From positions 21,799 to 85,798 of the forward strand of contig JAQXDE010000019.1 in assembly GCA_029251525.1 (NCBI GenBank): a stretch of 64,000 bases of DNA, read 5' to 3'. The stretch's first letter is position 1, and the number at the start of each line of letters is the position of its first letter. The translations under genes were made by a program, and so were the position numbers. The notes below the pieces were generated by a model that saw nothing but the letters and a program-made list of their open reading frames with translations, did no database searches and had not been told where the DNA came from. This stretch comes from Saprospiraceae bacterium. Its GTDB lineage: Bacteria > Bacteroidota > Bacteroidia > Chitinophagales > Saprospiraceae. Positions 47,067 through 56,343 of the stretch are shown piece after piece.

Positions 47067-47954
47067 TTAATTAAAGTTCTTAGAAACGATCCATTCTTTT
47101 GTTCCATGCCCATAGGAGTAAAAACCTTCTCCAGATTTCCTCCCTAATTTTCCAGCAGTAACCATATTGACAAGCAGTGGGCATGGTGCATACTTTGGAT
47201 TTCCAAAACCATCATGCAATACATTCATGATCGAAAGGCAAACATCCAATCCTATAAAATCTGCCAATTGTAATGGTCCCATTGGATGAGCCATTCCTAA
47301 TTTCATTACTGTGTCAATTTCTGCCACACCAGCTACACTTTCAAATAACGTATAAATCGCCTCATTAATCATTGGCATTAAAATTCGATTAGCAACAAAT
47401 CCTGGATAGTCATTTACTTCCGTTGGTACTTTATCTAAATCCTTTGCAAGTTTCATGATTTTTCTCGAAACCAATTTTGAAGTAGCATAACCGTTAATCA
47501 CTTCCACTAACTTCATCACAGGAACTGGATTCATAAAATGCATCCCAATTACTTTCTCAGGACGAGAAGTTACTGCTGCAATTTTAGTGATTGAAATCGA
47601 AGAAGTATTGGTCGCCAAAATGGTTTTTTTCGGAGCAGCTTCATCTAATGATTTAAAAATCTTAAGTTTTAAATCTACATTTTCAGTAGCCGCTTCGACG
47701 ATCAAATCTGCACTTTTCACTCCAGCATTTGTATCTGAAAAAGTGGTAATGTTTGCCAAAGTTGCTTTTTTGTCCTTTTCAGAAATCCTTTCTTTGGCAA
47801 CCATTCGACTAAGGTTTTTGTCAATCGTTGCAAGTGCTCTTTTTAAAGCAGCTTCTGAAATATCAACTAAACTTACTTTAAATCCTTTCATTGCAAAAAC
47901 GTGAGCAATTCCATTCCCCATTGTTCCTGCACCTATTACTGAAATATTTTTCAT
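47067..47954 (-). CDS. 3-hydroxyacyl-CoA (3-hydroxybutyryl-CoA) dehydrogenase
   Basis: A 295-residue NAD-dependent dehydrogenase with the Rossmann GAGTMGNGIAHV (8-19), catalytic His139 (GMHFMNPVP) paired with Glu151 (KLVEVING), and NTSS (116-119). Short-chain length and lack of a hydratase domain fit the Hbd/PaaH group, which oxidises 3-hydroxybutyryl-CoA or a similar short-chain hydroxyacyl-CoA. Monocistronic. Confidence 0.85.
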   Translation of the reverse strand: MKNISVIGAGTMGNGIAHVFAMKGFKVSLVDISEAALKRALATIDKNLSRMVAKERISEKDKKATLANITTFSDTNAGVKSADLIVEAATENVDLKLKIFKSLDEAAPKKTILATNTSSISITKIAAVTSRPEKVIGMHFMNPVPVMKLVEVINGYATSKLVSRKIMKLAKDLDKVPTEVNDYPGFVANRILMPMINEAIYTLFESVAGVAEIDTVMKLGMAHPMGPLQLADFIGLDVCLSIMNVLHDGFGNPKYAPCPLLVNMVTAGKLGRKSGEGFYSYGHGTKEWIVSKNFN

Positions 47955-48059
47955 ATTGATTATTTTTATTACGAAAATAGGGTTTTCGGTTAAGAATTAT
48001 CATTTTTAGGTTTAGTAATTCCGTCCCATTCTCCACTTACAATTACAATTTCAATAAAA

Positions 48060-48085
48060 AAACCAACTTCTTACAAAGCTGGTTT
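48060..48085 (-). terminator. Terminator of gdhA
   Basis: On the minus strand AAACCAGCTT ... AAGTTGGTTT forms a 10-base stem (one G-U pair) ending in a T-run (48052-48060), 31 bases past the gdhA stop. Confidence 0.6.
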
Positions 48086-48115
48086 TATTTATTTTTCAAA
48101 AAAACGAAATACCTA

Positions 48116-49531
48116 TTAAGGGAAAATCCCCAATGATAAATAATCGCTACTAATTTTATTTAAGGCATTTATAAATGCAGCAGAACGTAAATCTTCAACT
48201 TTTTTCTTACGTTTTTTGATTGTCCTAATTTGATCGTAAGCCATCACCATAGTTTCCTCTAAACCAGACCGAACTAAATCAATTTCGTCAGCTCCTCGAG
48301 TCAAAAAGTTTTTCTCTTTTGCTCCAATCGTTTTACCAGTTGATTCCTCAATCTTACTCACTAGGTCATTATATCTGGCCTGATCAAATCTTTTCTCCAT
48401 CCGACCGAATCTCATGTGAGATAAATTTTTCAACCATTCAAAATATGAAACGGTTACCCCTCCTGCATTACAATACATATCTGGTATAATCATTACATTT
48501 TTCTTAAGCAAAACATCTTCAGCATCTGCAGTAACAGGACCATTGGCTGCTTCAGCAATTATTTTTGCTTTAACCTGCTTTGCATTTCCTTTGTGAATTT
48601 GACCTTCAAGAGCAGCAGGTACTAAAATATCGCATTTAACAGTCAATACATCTTTCCTACTTTTCATATTCTTTGCACCTGGAAAATCTAGGATAGATCC
48701 AGTCTTTTTCCTGTGCTTTACTAACTTATCAAAATCAATTCCGTCTTCTTTATAAATGGCTCCCTCATATTCAGCGACGCAAATGATTTTTACTCCACCT
48801 TCTTTTTGAGAAATTGTAGCAGTATAATGTCCTACATTTCCCATTCCCTGGATAGCCATTGTTTTGCCTTCCATACCTGCAGTCAACCCGATTGCTTTCA
48901 TATCATCTGGATGACTCATTGCTTCTCGAATGGAGTAATAAACACCACGGCCAGTAGCTTCCGTTCTTCCAGAGATACCGTGTTGAGTAACTGGCTTTCC
49001 AGTGACACATCCAGCTGCATCAATTTCATCACCTTTAAAAGTTCGGTAAGTATCTAAAATCCATGCCATTTCACGAGGGCCTGTACCATAATCAGGAGCA
49101 GGAACATCAATCCCTGGACCTATAAAATTTTTCCTAATCAATTCCGCAGTATAGCGGCGTGTGATTTTTTGTAATTGGGCAGGACTGTATTCTCTTGGTG
49201 AAATTTTAACACCACCTTTAGCACCACCAAAAGGTACGTCAACAATAGCACATTTATAAGTCATCAAGGAAGCCAAAGCCATAACCTCATTTTGAGTTAC
49301 TTTTTGACTATAGCGAATACCACCTTTTGTAGGTAATCTATGATGACTGTGTTGAACTCTGTATGCTTCGATGACTTGGTAGTCTTTACCCACCCTTACG
49401 GGGAAACGCATTTGATAAACAGAATTACAAGCTTTAATTTGAGCCAACAATCCTTTTGGCAGATCGGTTAGTCCAGCGGCTTTGTCAAAGTTCCGGCTGA
49501 CACTTTCTAAAAAGTTAGGTTCTCTTGTCAT
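48116..49531 (-). CDS. gdhA: Glutamate dehydrogenase (Glu/Leu/Phe/Val family)
   Basis: A 471-residue oxidoreductase that interconverts glutamate and 2-oxoglutarate plus ammonia. Motifs: HHRLPTKGGIRYS, the catalytic Lys105 in VPFGGAKGGVK, the acidic partner in VPAPDYGTGPREM and the Rossmann GMGNVGHYTA. The family start and length fit. It follows ccmD by only 7 bases, so it appears to be transcribed from the ccm run, which is an unusual grouping of a nitrogen-metabolism enzyme with haem export. Confidence 0.88.
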   Translation of the reverse strand: MTREPNFLESVSRNFDKAAGLTDLPKGLLAQIKACNSVYQMRFPVRVGKDYQVIEAYRVQHSHHRLPTKGGIRYSQKVTQNEVMALASLMTYKCAIVDVPFGGAKGGVKISPREYSPAQLQKITRRYTAELIRKNFIGPGIDVPAPDYGTGPREMAWILDTYRTFKGDEIDAAGCVTGKPVTQHGISGRTEATGRGVYYSIREAMSHPDDMKAIGLTAGMEGKTMAIQGMGNVGHYTATISQKEGGVKIICVAEYEGAIYKEDGIDFDKLVKHRKKTGSILDFPGAKNMKSRKDVLTVKCDILVPAALEGQIHKGNAKQVKAKIIAEAANGPVTADAEDVLLKKNVMIIPDMYCNAGGVTVSYFEWLKNLSHMRFGRMEKRFDQARYNDLVSKIEESTGKTIGAKEKNFLTRGADEIDLVRSGLEETMVMAYDQIRTIKKRKKKVEDLRSAAFINALNKISSDYLSLGIFP

Positions 49532-49538
49532 TGATTTT

Positions 49539-49742
49539 TTAATCTTCTATAAGTGATTCTAATTTGGTTAGTTTACGTTCGAGGTAAACCAGAAATCCAA
49601 TAATTCCGAAAAAGATAGCAACCAGCACTGCAATCACCACATAAATCTTTCCGGTGCTATGCATGAAATCTAAATTTCCAGTTTGAGCAGACAAATCTAC
49701 TGTCCATAAAATAGAAAACAAAACGATTAAGAACTTTTTCAT
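49539..49742 (-). CDS. ccmD: CcmD-like small membrane protein
   Basis: A 67-residue protein: N-terminal signal segment (about 1-20), a single transmembrane helix (about 33-52) and a charged tail (LERKLTKLESLIED). The core KIYVVIAVLVAI and its place after CcmC fit the Bacteroidota CcmD family, which helps the CcmABC haem release step. Seven bases before gdhA. Confidence 0.7.
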   Translation of the reverse strand: MKKFLIVLFSILWTVDLSAQTGNLDFMHSTGKIYVVIAVLVAIFFGIIGFLVYLERKLTKLESLIED

Positions 49743-50032
49743 ACTTTCAAATTGTTGACAAATGTGAGTGATTTTTTTTTATTTTACAAGGAAACAAATG
49801 TTTATTTTTATCAAATAAAAAATTGTTTAAAATCCTCTTTTGAGAATTAATAAATGAAATTAAAATCTATTGATCCCTAAAATTTAATAAACTATCTAGT
49901 TAACATCATTCCTTGATTAATTGGGTACCTCTACAAAGTAACCTTAAATTCTAAATCAACAGAAATTTATACTTAAATTACACAATCTATTTATTTACTT
50001 AAAAAAAACTAGAAAAGAATATTTACCATTTT

Positions 50033-51091
50033 CTAATCCTCTCTTTCCAAATATTTTTCCTCAATATTTAATGCTCTGTAATAAATAGTCGCTATCCAAA
50101 ATCCCAAAAGCGTCCATCCAATAATTGCAGGATAGAAAACCATCCGCAAAGTGTTATCCATATCTTCACTTCCAAAGGCTGGATTCCCTCCTGATCCAGG
50201 ATGCAAACTGTCAGTCATTCGAGGAATCACATTAATTAAAATTAGCGCTGCTACAAATGCAAACATATTGTAAACTGCAGCAATCCTTGCACGTTTCTCT
50301 AAATCGTCAAATGCATTTCGCAAAACGAAATATGCGAAGTAAATCAACAAAGCAATAGCTGTCATATTCAATTTGATTTCCTTCCATGTCCAATAAGTAC
50401 CCCATGTTGCTTTTGCCCAAAGCATACCGGTTACAATCCCTAACAATCCAAAAACCAACCCAACCATAGTCATTACCTCTGCTCGACGATCTCTGTCTTG
50501 ATCTTGTGTTCGGAGATACATAAAACTATTCCAGGTAGCACCTAAAAAAAGAAATAACATTCCAAACCACAAGGGTACATGAAAAAACGTATTTCGAATC
50601 GTTTCAAATAAAAGTCCTCGAAAAGGAAAGTTAGTCCCTCGTTTATTAAGATTTCCAAAATTGGTATTCTTCCAAACTTTGGCCCCTACTATACTATCAA
50701 TATTATTTTGTTTGATAATAAATTTTCCTGGCAAAGTTCCGTAACCATCAAAATCGTTATCAACATCTAAAGAAAATCTCTCTTGCTTTTTCGATGAAGG
50801 TAGGAAAGTAGGAATTGAAAAAGTAACCTCAATATTATTATCATCAATCACTTTGACATTTTGAGCCGCAATAAAAAGTGAAGTATCTTTTCGTAACCTA
50901 GCCTTCACTTCTTTAGCCTTGGTATGAAAAGTATTATATGTGGCTACGCTCACTGTGAAAGTTTGACCAGTATATGCGGTATATTGAGACATTGAGGTTA
51001 TTCCTGGGCTTAACGGAACAGATAACCCTACAATTATGACATACAGCAAAATAGGCACACAAAGTAATTTCCACCATAATTTATTTTCCAT
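50033..51091 (-). CDS. ccmC: CcmC-type haem-export/handling protein with enlarged N-terminal loop
   Basis: A 352-residue CcmC/CcsA-family membrane protein for cytochrome c maturation. The tryptophan-rich haem motif is WGTYWTWKEIKLN (about 230-242) and the two expected haem-ligand His are His171 (FFHVPLW) and His297 (SLHPGSGG). CcmC of proteobacteria is about 245 residues; here a periplasmic loop of about 130 residues (about 28-160) follows the first helix. CcmB is 122 bases upstream and CcmD downstream, so the CcmABC complex is nearly complete; CcmA is not in the window. Confidence 0.85.
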   Translation of the reverse strand: MENKLWWKLLCVPILLYVIIVGLSVPLSPGITSMSQYTAYTGQTFTVSVATYNTFHTKAKEVKARLRKDTSLFIAAQNVKVIDDNNIEVTFSIPTFLPSSKKQERFSLDVDNDFDGYGTLPGKFIIKQNNIDSIVGAKVWKNTNFGNLNKRGTNFPFRGLLFETIRNTFFHVPLWFGMLFLFLGATWNSFMYLRTQDQDRDRRAEVMTMVGLVFGLLGIVTGMLWAKATWGTYWTWKEIKLNMTAIALLIYFAYFVLRNAFDDLEKRARIAAVYNMFAFVAALILINVIPRMTDSLHPGSGGNPAFGSEDMDNTLRMVFYPAIIGWTLLGFWIATIYYRALNIEEKYLERED

Positions 51092-51213
51092 AATTTATTT
51101 AAGTTTTGATAGTTTTTGAACTTATCGAATAGCGTCTTTTCTAATAAATATTTAGCAACTTTCCCTAGATGAAATGATTAAATTTTTAATCCATTTTCAA
51201 GTAAACGAATTTA

Positions 51214-51873
51214 TTAATCCCTCCACAAAAACGGAAATAACATTAATGCTGCCCCTCCTAACAATAAATCTATTGCTAACAAAATCATAATATCTTCATT
51301 GATTGCAGAGTCAAAACTACCTGGCAATGCGTTTTGAGAAACTTTCACTAGTTCCATTACAATTGGTATCACTATTGGGAAACCTAAAATAGCCATTAAA
51401 CTTGCACTATTATCTGCTTTGGAAGATATTGCTGAGATAAATGTAAACGTAATCGAAAAGCCTAAACTTGCCAAAAAAATTGCAATAAAAAACAATTGGA
51501 AATCTCTGACGGGGCTCCCTAAAACCAAACTAAAAACTCCATAGGCTAAAAAATTCAATACTAATAATAGCAATGTATTATACAGCATCTTAGAAATAAT
51601 AATTGCGACAGGATTTACCAAGGAGTAATAATACAATTGACTAGAACCACTCTCTTGTACAAAACTTTTGGTTGCTGTATTGACACTCGCAAACAAAACG
51701 ATAATCCAAAAAAGAATATTCCATTGTTTAGGATCTGCATCAAAGGTTGAAGTGTACACTACAAAAATAGTTGAAAATACATACAATAGAATTCCACTTA
51801 TGGCATACTTTTGTCTAAACTCCAGGGTAAGCTCTTTACGAAATAGAAACCATATTTCTTGAATTGTATTCAT
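51214..51873 (-). CDS. ccmB: CcmB haem-exporter membrane subunit
   Basis: A 219-residue protein with six hydrophobic helices, the membrane partner of the ABC ATPase CcmA in the CcmABCD complex that delivers haem for cytochrome c maturation. WFLFRKELTLEFRQKY and the FLLRxS-like ESGSSQLYYYSLVNP start match the family. Shorter helical spacing and order (ccmB-ccmC-ccmD) follow the Bacteroidota pattern. A possible -7 element (TAAATTTG, minus strand 51885-51878) lies so close that transcription might begin at the start codon. Confidence 0.85.
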   Translation of the reverse strand: MNTIQEIWFLFRKELTLEFRQKYAISGILLYVFSTIFVVYTSTFDADPKQWNILFWIIVLFASVNTATKSFVQESGSSQLYYYSLVNPVAIIISKMLYNTLLLLVLNFLAYGVFSLVLGSPVRDFQLFFIAIFLASLGFSITFTFISAISSKADNSASLMAILGFPIVIPIVMELVKVSQNALPGSFDSAINEDIMILLAIDLLLGGAALMLFPFLWRD

Positions 51874-52090
51874 TCCCCAAATTTACGTTGGTTTAAATTA
51901 ATTACATAAAAATCATTGAATTTGTTATTACTCATAATTTGAATTAAGAATAATTTTACAAACTAATTACATGATTACATAAGTACTTTTGGATGTGCAA
52001 AATAAATCTGAAGTTAAAAAATATAATAATTTTTTGAATAGCCAAAAATTGGGTGATCTTTCGTTTTACAATAAGAAAAGATTAAATAAA

Positions 52091-53701
52091 CTATTTAGAT
52101 TTTTCCAATAACAATATTTTCACGTACCCTATCCTACCATCCAAAATCACCTTACACCAATAGCGATCTACTTGATCTATCACTTTTACTTCCGATCCAA
52201 TTTTCAGTCGTTTTAATACCTTTGAAGAAGCGTTTGAATCCTTTCTAAGACTTGTGTTTTCTGTAATTTTATACGTAGCATAATTAGGTTCTATAATATC
52301 ATCAAAAACAATTCTCTCCTTTTTATGAGCAACTTTCTTTATTTCTACATTTGGTTGTAAAGGTAATGATGAAATCTCCTTTGATTTAGATTCTTTTCTT
52401 TTGGAATAATCTGACCATTCTTCACTCTGCTCTATTTGTTTTAAAAAATCAGATAGATTAGTCTCAATAATTTTATCAGCTAATTCAACATCAGGAAATG
52501 GTTGCTCATAAATAGGAATCCGATAAGTTTCTATTTTTTTTCTACTTAGCAAAGCATTTTCAAAATCGTCTCCTAAACTATTTAATTCGGTGCCAGTCGG
52601 TAAAGTTTCCAATATTGTTTTTGCACTGGGAAAATTAGTACTTACTACCATTTTATTCCCTCTCGAAACTAATTTATCTACTCCTGGGTTAACCCAATTT
52701 GTATCAAGCGAAGTCAAATTGAAAGTATCCTCTAGTAATACTTTAACAGTTTTATTTTCAACACTATTTTCATCATCGTTTGATTTTGTAAATATATTAC
52801 TTTCCTTGAGTAGAAATTTCATTGATTCAATTTTCTTACTCAATATTTCTGCCTCAGAAACTCGAAATGCCATTTTTAAAAATATTCGCTTTAGCACAAA
52901 ACTCTCAATAATGTTTTCATTTTGAACAGCTTGAGCATTAAAAATCTTTTGATACGATTTAGGTGTTTTTATCGGCTTTCGATTATTTGTCATCACATAT
53001 TCAAAAGCCATATCTAACTTCTTTTCATCTAGAATTTCAATAGCTTTATCAAGTTGTTTTTCATGAAAAAGATTCATCGCATCTTTGTACAAATCAGTAG
53101 CAAAGTCATAATTTACAGTTGCCATTTGATGAACTAATATCGGTAATTCTATTTTTATCTCTTTGATTGATTGATTCAGAAATAAATTAGCTTCTATTTC
53201 ATCAGAAATGTTTTTTCCAAAACAATTCTCCAAGCTTTCTAGTGCAATATCTTTGTATTTTGTCTCTGCATTTAACAACTTAAAAATAGAATCCATCCTT
53301 TCTTTAATAAGAATTTGACTAAACTTTAGTAACTCTCTCTTCTTTTTTTCTAACTCAACTTTTTTTACAAGGAAAACATGGATTACAGGATTTTCAGAAA
53401 TCCGAATATCTTTTAGAACATGTTTGTTAACTACTTCATATCCCTCTTTTTCTAGCATCAAATCAATTCGAGAATTTGGAAATTGTTTGGTGAAATTTAA
53501 TTGAAACCTTCCATTAAGATCTGTAATTCGATCAGGAGATAATTCGGTTCTAATTATTACTTCTCGAGCATACTTCAATGAGCCATTTTCAACTCTACTA
53601 TTTAAGATGGAAACTTGACCATTTATTTGAAATTCTTGTGCAAAATTTTGATGAGAGGAAAATAAAAAACAAATAAGTACGAGAATTTTAATAGAATGCA
53701 T
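52091..53701 (-). CDS. Exported protein with carboxypeptidase-regulatory-like domain and C-terminal SH3 domain
   Basis: A 536-residue exported protein of unknown role. Signal peptide (1-21), a CarboxypepD_reg-like beta sandwich (about 24-112; DRITDLNGRFQLNF), a long helical middle (about 115-420) and a bacterial SH3 domain (about 470-530; YKITENTSLRKDS, DRYWCKVILDGRIGYVKI). Such SH3 domains usually bind peptidoglycan. No catalytic motif is seen. Monocistronic; the gap upstream (53702-54183) contains one stop-interrupted frame. Confidence 0.6.
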   Translation of the reverse strand: MHSIKILVLICFLFSSHQNFAQEFQINGQVSILNSRVENGSLKYAREVIIRTELSPDRITDLNGRFQLNFTKQFPNSRIDLMLEKEGYEVVNKHVLKDIRISENPVIHVFLVKKVELEKKKRELLKFSQILIKERMDSIFKLLNAETKYKDIALESLENCFGKNISDEIEANLFLNQSIKEIKIELPILVHQMATVNYDFATDLYKDAMNLFHEKQLDKAIEILDEKKLDMAFEYVMTNNRKPIKTPKSYQKIFNAQAVQNENIIESFVLKRIFLKMAFRVSEAEILSKKIESMKFLLKESNIFTKSNDDENSVENKTVKVLLEDTFNLTSLDTNWVNPGVDKLVSRGNKMVVSTNFPSAKTILETLPTGTELNSLGDDFENALLSRKKIETYRIPIYEQPFPDVELADKIIETNLSDFLKQIEQSEEWSDYSKRKESKSKEISSLPLQPNVEIKKVAHKKERIVFDDIIEPNYATYKITENTSLRKDSNASSKVLKRLKIGSEVKVIDQVDRYWCKVILDGRIGYVKILLLEKSK

Positions 53702-53993
53702 TTATATATGATTTTCGGTAATTTGCAGTTAAATGTATCAACTTGATTTTGAAATATGATCAAGTTAAAGAGGGTTTTAAAAACTTAAATCCTCATTTAA
53801 AGGTAGAAAAATGTTTTACTTTTTACTAAATTAAGAAAAGTAATTAATTACCCTCTACAATTTTAAATTTGTACCATAATCCACCTTCCATCCTCTATAA
53901 ACCATACTTAGAAAAAGTAAGAAATATCAAAAACTTTATCTAGGATGTGAATCTGTTTTTGTAATTTCAAAACAAATTAAAGATTACTAAACT

Positions 53994-54143
53994 TTAATTC
54001 AATTCTTTTAATTCCCTGTACAGATGCTCTAAAGAAAAATTTTCGTTTTTAAGGTAAATGATACATAAATCAAAAAAATCATCAACTCTCAGAAAATTAA
54101 TTGAATCAAATAGACTGTTTAAATATTTTTAGCAAAAGGTCAT
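53994..54143 (-). pseudogene. Possible disrupted small gene (one early stop)
   Basis: In the 482-base gap 53702-54183 the minus strand has an ATG at 54143, a TAA at codon 5 (54131-54129) and then 44 uninterrupted, protein-like codons (FLRVDDFFDLCIIYLKN, then FSLEHLYRELKELN) to TAA at 53996-53994. Removing the one stop would give a 49-residue helical protein. No family is recognised, and a chance frame cannot be excluded. The rest of the gap shows nothing. Confidence 0.3.
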
Positions 54144-54183
54144 AATTTATTGATAATTAATACTACAAAACAATAAAATAAAA

Positions 54184-55029
54184 ATGAATAATATCATCCT
54201 TCCCTCTCCATTGGTCTCAGTTGAGTGGTTAGTTGCTCATCTAAATCATCCTAATTTAATTATTCTTGATGCAACGAAAACAAAAATTGGACAAAAAGAA
54301 TTATCCAATGAAGCAAAGACCAGGCGCATCCCAAGAGCTAGAATTTTTGATTTACAAAATACCTTCAAAGATCAAAAGGCATCTCTTCCAAACACAATGC
54401 CTTCCCCTGAATACTTTGAAAAAGAAATTCGGAAAATTGGAATCAACAATGACAGCATTATTATAATATACGATCACCATGGCGTATACTCATCACCACG
54501 AGCTTGGTGGATTTTCAAAACAATGGGGCATAAAAATGTAGCTGTTTTGGATGGTGGTTACCCTGCTTGGAATAAGGCAAATTTGCCTATCGCCATCCAA
54601 GCTAATTATGACGGTGAACACGGAAACTTTAAAGCAAATTATCAAGCTAATTTGATCAAAAGTGCGAGAGAAGTTTTAGCTAATTTAAACAAGCAGAACA
54701 TTTCAATTATAGATGCTCGACCAGAAGGTAGATTCCACGGAACTGCTCCTGAACCACGTGCTCATTTAAAAAATGGACACATTCCAGGAAGTCAAAATCT
54801 ACCAAGTCTTAAAATTATAAAAGATGGAAAACTACTTCCTGTTGAGGATCTTAAAGATATTTATGGCACTTTAAATTTAGAAAACAAAGAAATTATTTTC
54901 TCTTGTGGATCTGGCATAACTGCTTGTGTAATTGCCCTTGGTGCCGAAGTGGTTGGATATAATTCAAAAGCTATTTTCGATGGTTCATGGACAGAATGGG
55001 GCAATGGAGAATACCCTGTTGAAAAATGA
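54184..55029 (+). CDS. sseA: Rhodanese-type sulfurtransferase (3-mercaptopyruvate/thiosulfate)
   Basis: A 281-residue tandem-rhodanese enzyme. The C-terminal domain holds the active site Cys241 in CGSGITA, the loop type of 3-mercaptopyruvate sulfurtransferases (thiosulfate sulfurtransferases usually have CRKGVTA-like loops). The N-terminal domain (SVEWLVAHLNHPNLIILDA) lacks a catalytic Cys, as expected. It transfers sulfur from mercaptopyruvate to thiol acceptors or cyanide. Followed after 149 bases by a membrane acyltransferase. Confidence 0.85.
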   Translation: MNNIILPSPLVSVEWLVAHLNHPNLIILDATKTKIGQKELSNEAKTRRIPRARIFDLQNTFKDQKASLPNTMPSPEYFEKEIRKIGINNDSIIIIYDHHGVYSSPRAWWIFKTMGHKNVAVLDGGYPAWNKANLPIAIQANYDGEHGNFKANYQANLIKSAREVLANLNKQNISIIDARPEGRFHGTAPEPRAHLKNGHIPGSQNLPSLKIIKDGKLLPVEDLKDIYGTLNLENKEIIFSCGSGITACVIALGAEVVGYNSKAIFDGSWTEWGNGEYPVEK

Positions 55030-55178
55030 ACATCATGGATCTACCAAAAAAAGGTGATTTCAATTATAAAAGAATAATCTTCAACTTGATTAATAAGAAC
55101 ATGGATTGATTAATAAAAAAAATGGCAAAAAAATTAAATTAATTGAGTAATTTGGATCAAACAAAACAAAACCTAATT

Positions 55179-56285
55179 ATGCAAAGATTCAAAGCATTAG
55201 ATGTTTTTAGAGGCATGACTGTATGCCTCATGATAGTAGTCAATACACCCGGAACATGGAAAGCAGGACATATCTTTGCTCCATTTTTACACGCTCCTTG
55301 GGATGGTTTTACTCCAACGGACTTAGTTTTCCCCTCCTTTCTTTTTGCCGTCGGTACCGCATTTGCATTTGTCAAAAGTAGGTGGTCAGATAAGTCCCTC
55401 GGAGATGTTTTTGGGAAAATTGCAAAACGTACCTTAATCATTTTTTTTCTAGGATACTTCTTATCATGGTTTCCTTTTGTCAAATGGTCAGATGGAGAAT
55501 TGATTGGAAAATCATTTGAAAGCACACGATTTTTAGGAGTTCTAGGAAGAATTGCTTTATGTTATTTTTTTGCAGCTATCCTGATATTTTATTTGAATAA
55601 GCGACAATTGATAATTGCTTCAGGTGCTTTATTATTTGGATATTGGGGATTGATGTATGGATTTGGAGATTATACTTTGGAAAACAATTTTGGTCGAACT
55701 ATTGACCTTATGCTATTGGGTGATAGTCATATGTATCATGGAGAAGGAATCGCCTTCGATCCCGAAGGAATATTAAGTACATTTCCAGCAATAGTAAATG
55801 TGATTGGAGGATATTTAGCAGGAGCTTTTATTATAATGGGTAAGAGCTTAAATTATGAAAAAGTAGCCAAGCTATTTATGTATGGGTGTATTTTGATGGC
55901 ACTTTCCTATGTTTGGGATTTAGGTTTTCCAATCAATAAAAAACTATGGACAAGCTCCTATGTATTATTGACAATAGGAATAAACTTAGTAATGTTAGCA
56001 GGCTTAATTTACGCGATTGATTTTAAATCTAAACCGATGAGCTTCAATTTTTTTGAAGTATTTGGGAAAAATCCATTATTCATTTATGTGTTTTCCATCT
56101 TCTTGTCAAAAGTAATTAGTTTTATAAGAATAGGTGAAACATCACTAAAGGGATGGTCTTACGATAATCTATTTTTGTGGATGGGTCCAAAAACAGGATC
56201 ATTTGCCTTTGCAATATTATTTATGTTATTATGTTGGTCAATTGGTAAATGGTTGGATCGAAAGAAAATTTATATTCGTGTATAA
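55179..56285 (+). CDS. NagX/HGSNAT-like membrane acyltransferase (DUF5009)
   Basis: About 368 residues with ten or so transmembrane helices. RFKALDVFRGMTVCLMIVVN at the N-terminus and the FxPTDLVFPSFLFAVG-like motif with GWSYDNLFLW define the DUF5009/heparan-alpha-glucosaminide N-acetyltransferase-like family (NagX). These proteins are linked to amino-sugar metabolism in Bacteroidota; acetyl transfer to glucosamine across the membrane is inferred. The TTG at 55143 would add 12 residues; the ATG at 55179 fits the family. Confidence 0.75.
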   Translation: MQRFKALDVFRGMTVCLMIVVNTPGTWKAGHIFAPFLHAPWDGFTPTDLVFPSFLFAVGTAFAFVKSRWSDKSLGDVFGKIAKRTLIIFFLGYFLSWFPFVKWSDGELIGKSFESTRFLGVLGRIALCYFFAAILIFYLNKRQLIIASGALLFGYWGLMYGFGDYTLENNFGRTIDLMLLGDSHMYHGEGIAFDPEGILSTFPAIVNVIGGYLAGAFIIMGKSLNYEKVAKLFMYGCILMALSYVWDLGFPINKKLWTSSYVLLTIGINLVMLAGLIYAIDFKSKPMSFNFFEVFGKNPLFIYVFSIFLSKVISFIRIGETSLKGWSYDNLFLWMGPKTGSFAFAILFMLLCWSIGKWLDRKKIYIRV

Positions 56286-56292
56286 CAACAAT

Positions 56293-56330
56293 AAATGAGT
56301 AGATTATCTTAATTGATAATCTACTCATTT
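56293..56330 (+). terminator. Terminator of the NagX-like gene
   Basis: A perfect 16-base stem (AAATGAGTAGATTATC at 56293-56308 with its complement at 56315-56330) with loop TTAATT, starting eight bases after the stop codon. The A- and T-rich stem ends let it act in both directions. Confidence 0.85.
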
Positions 56331-56343
56331 TAAGAATTAATTT

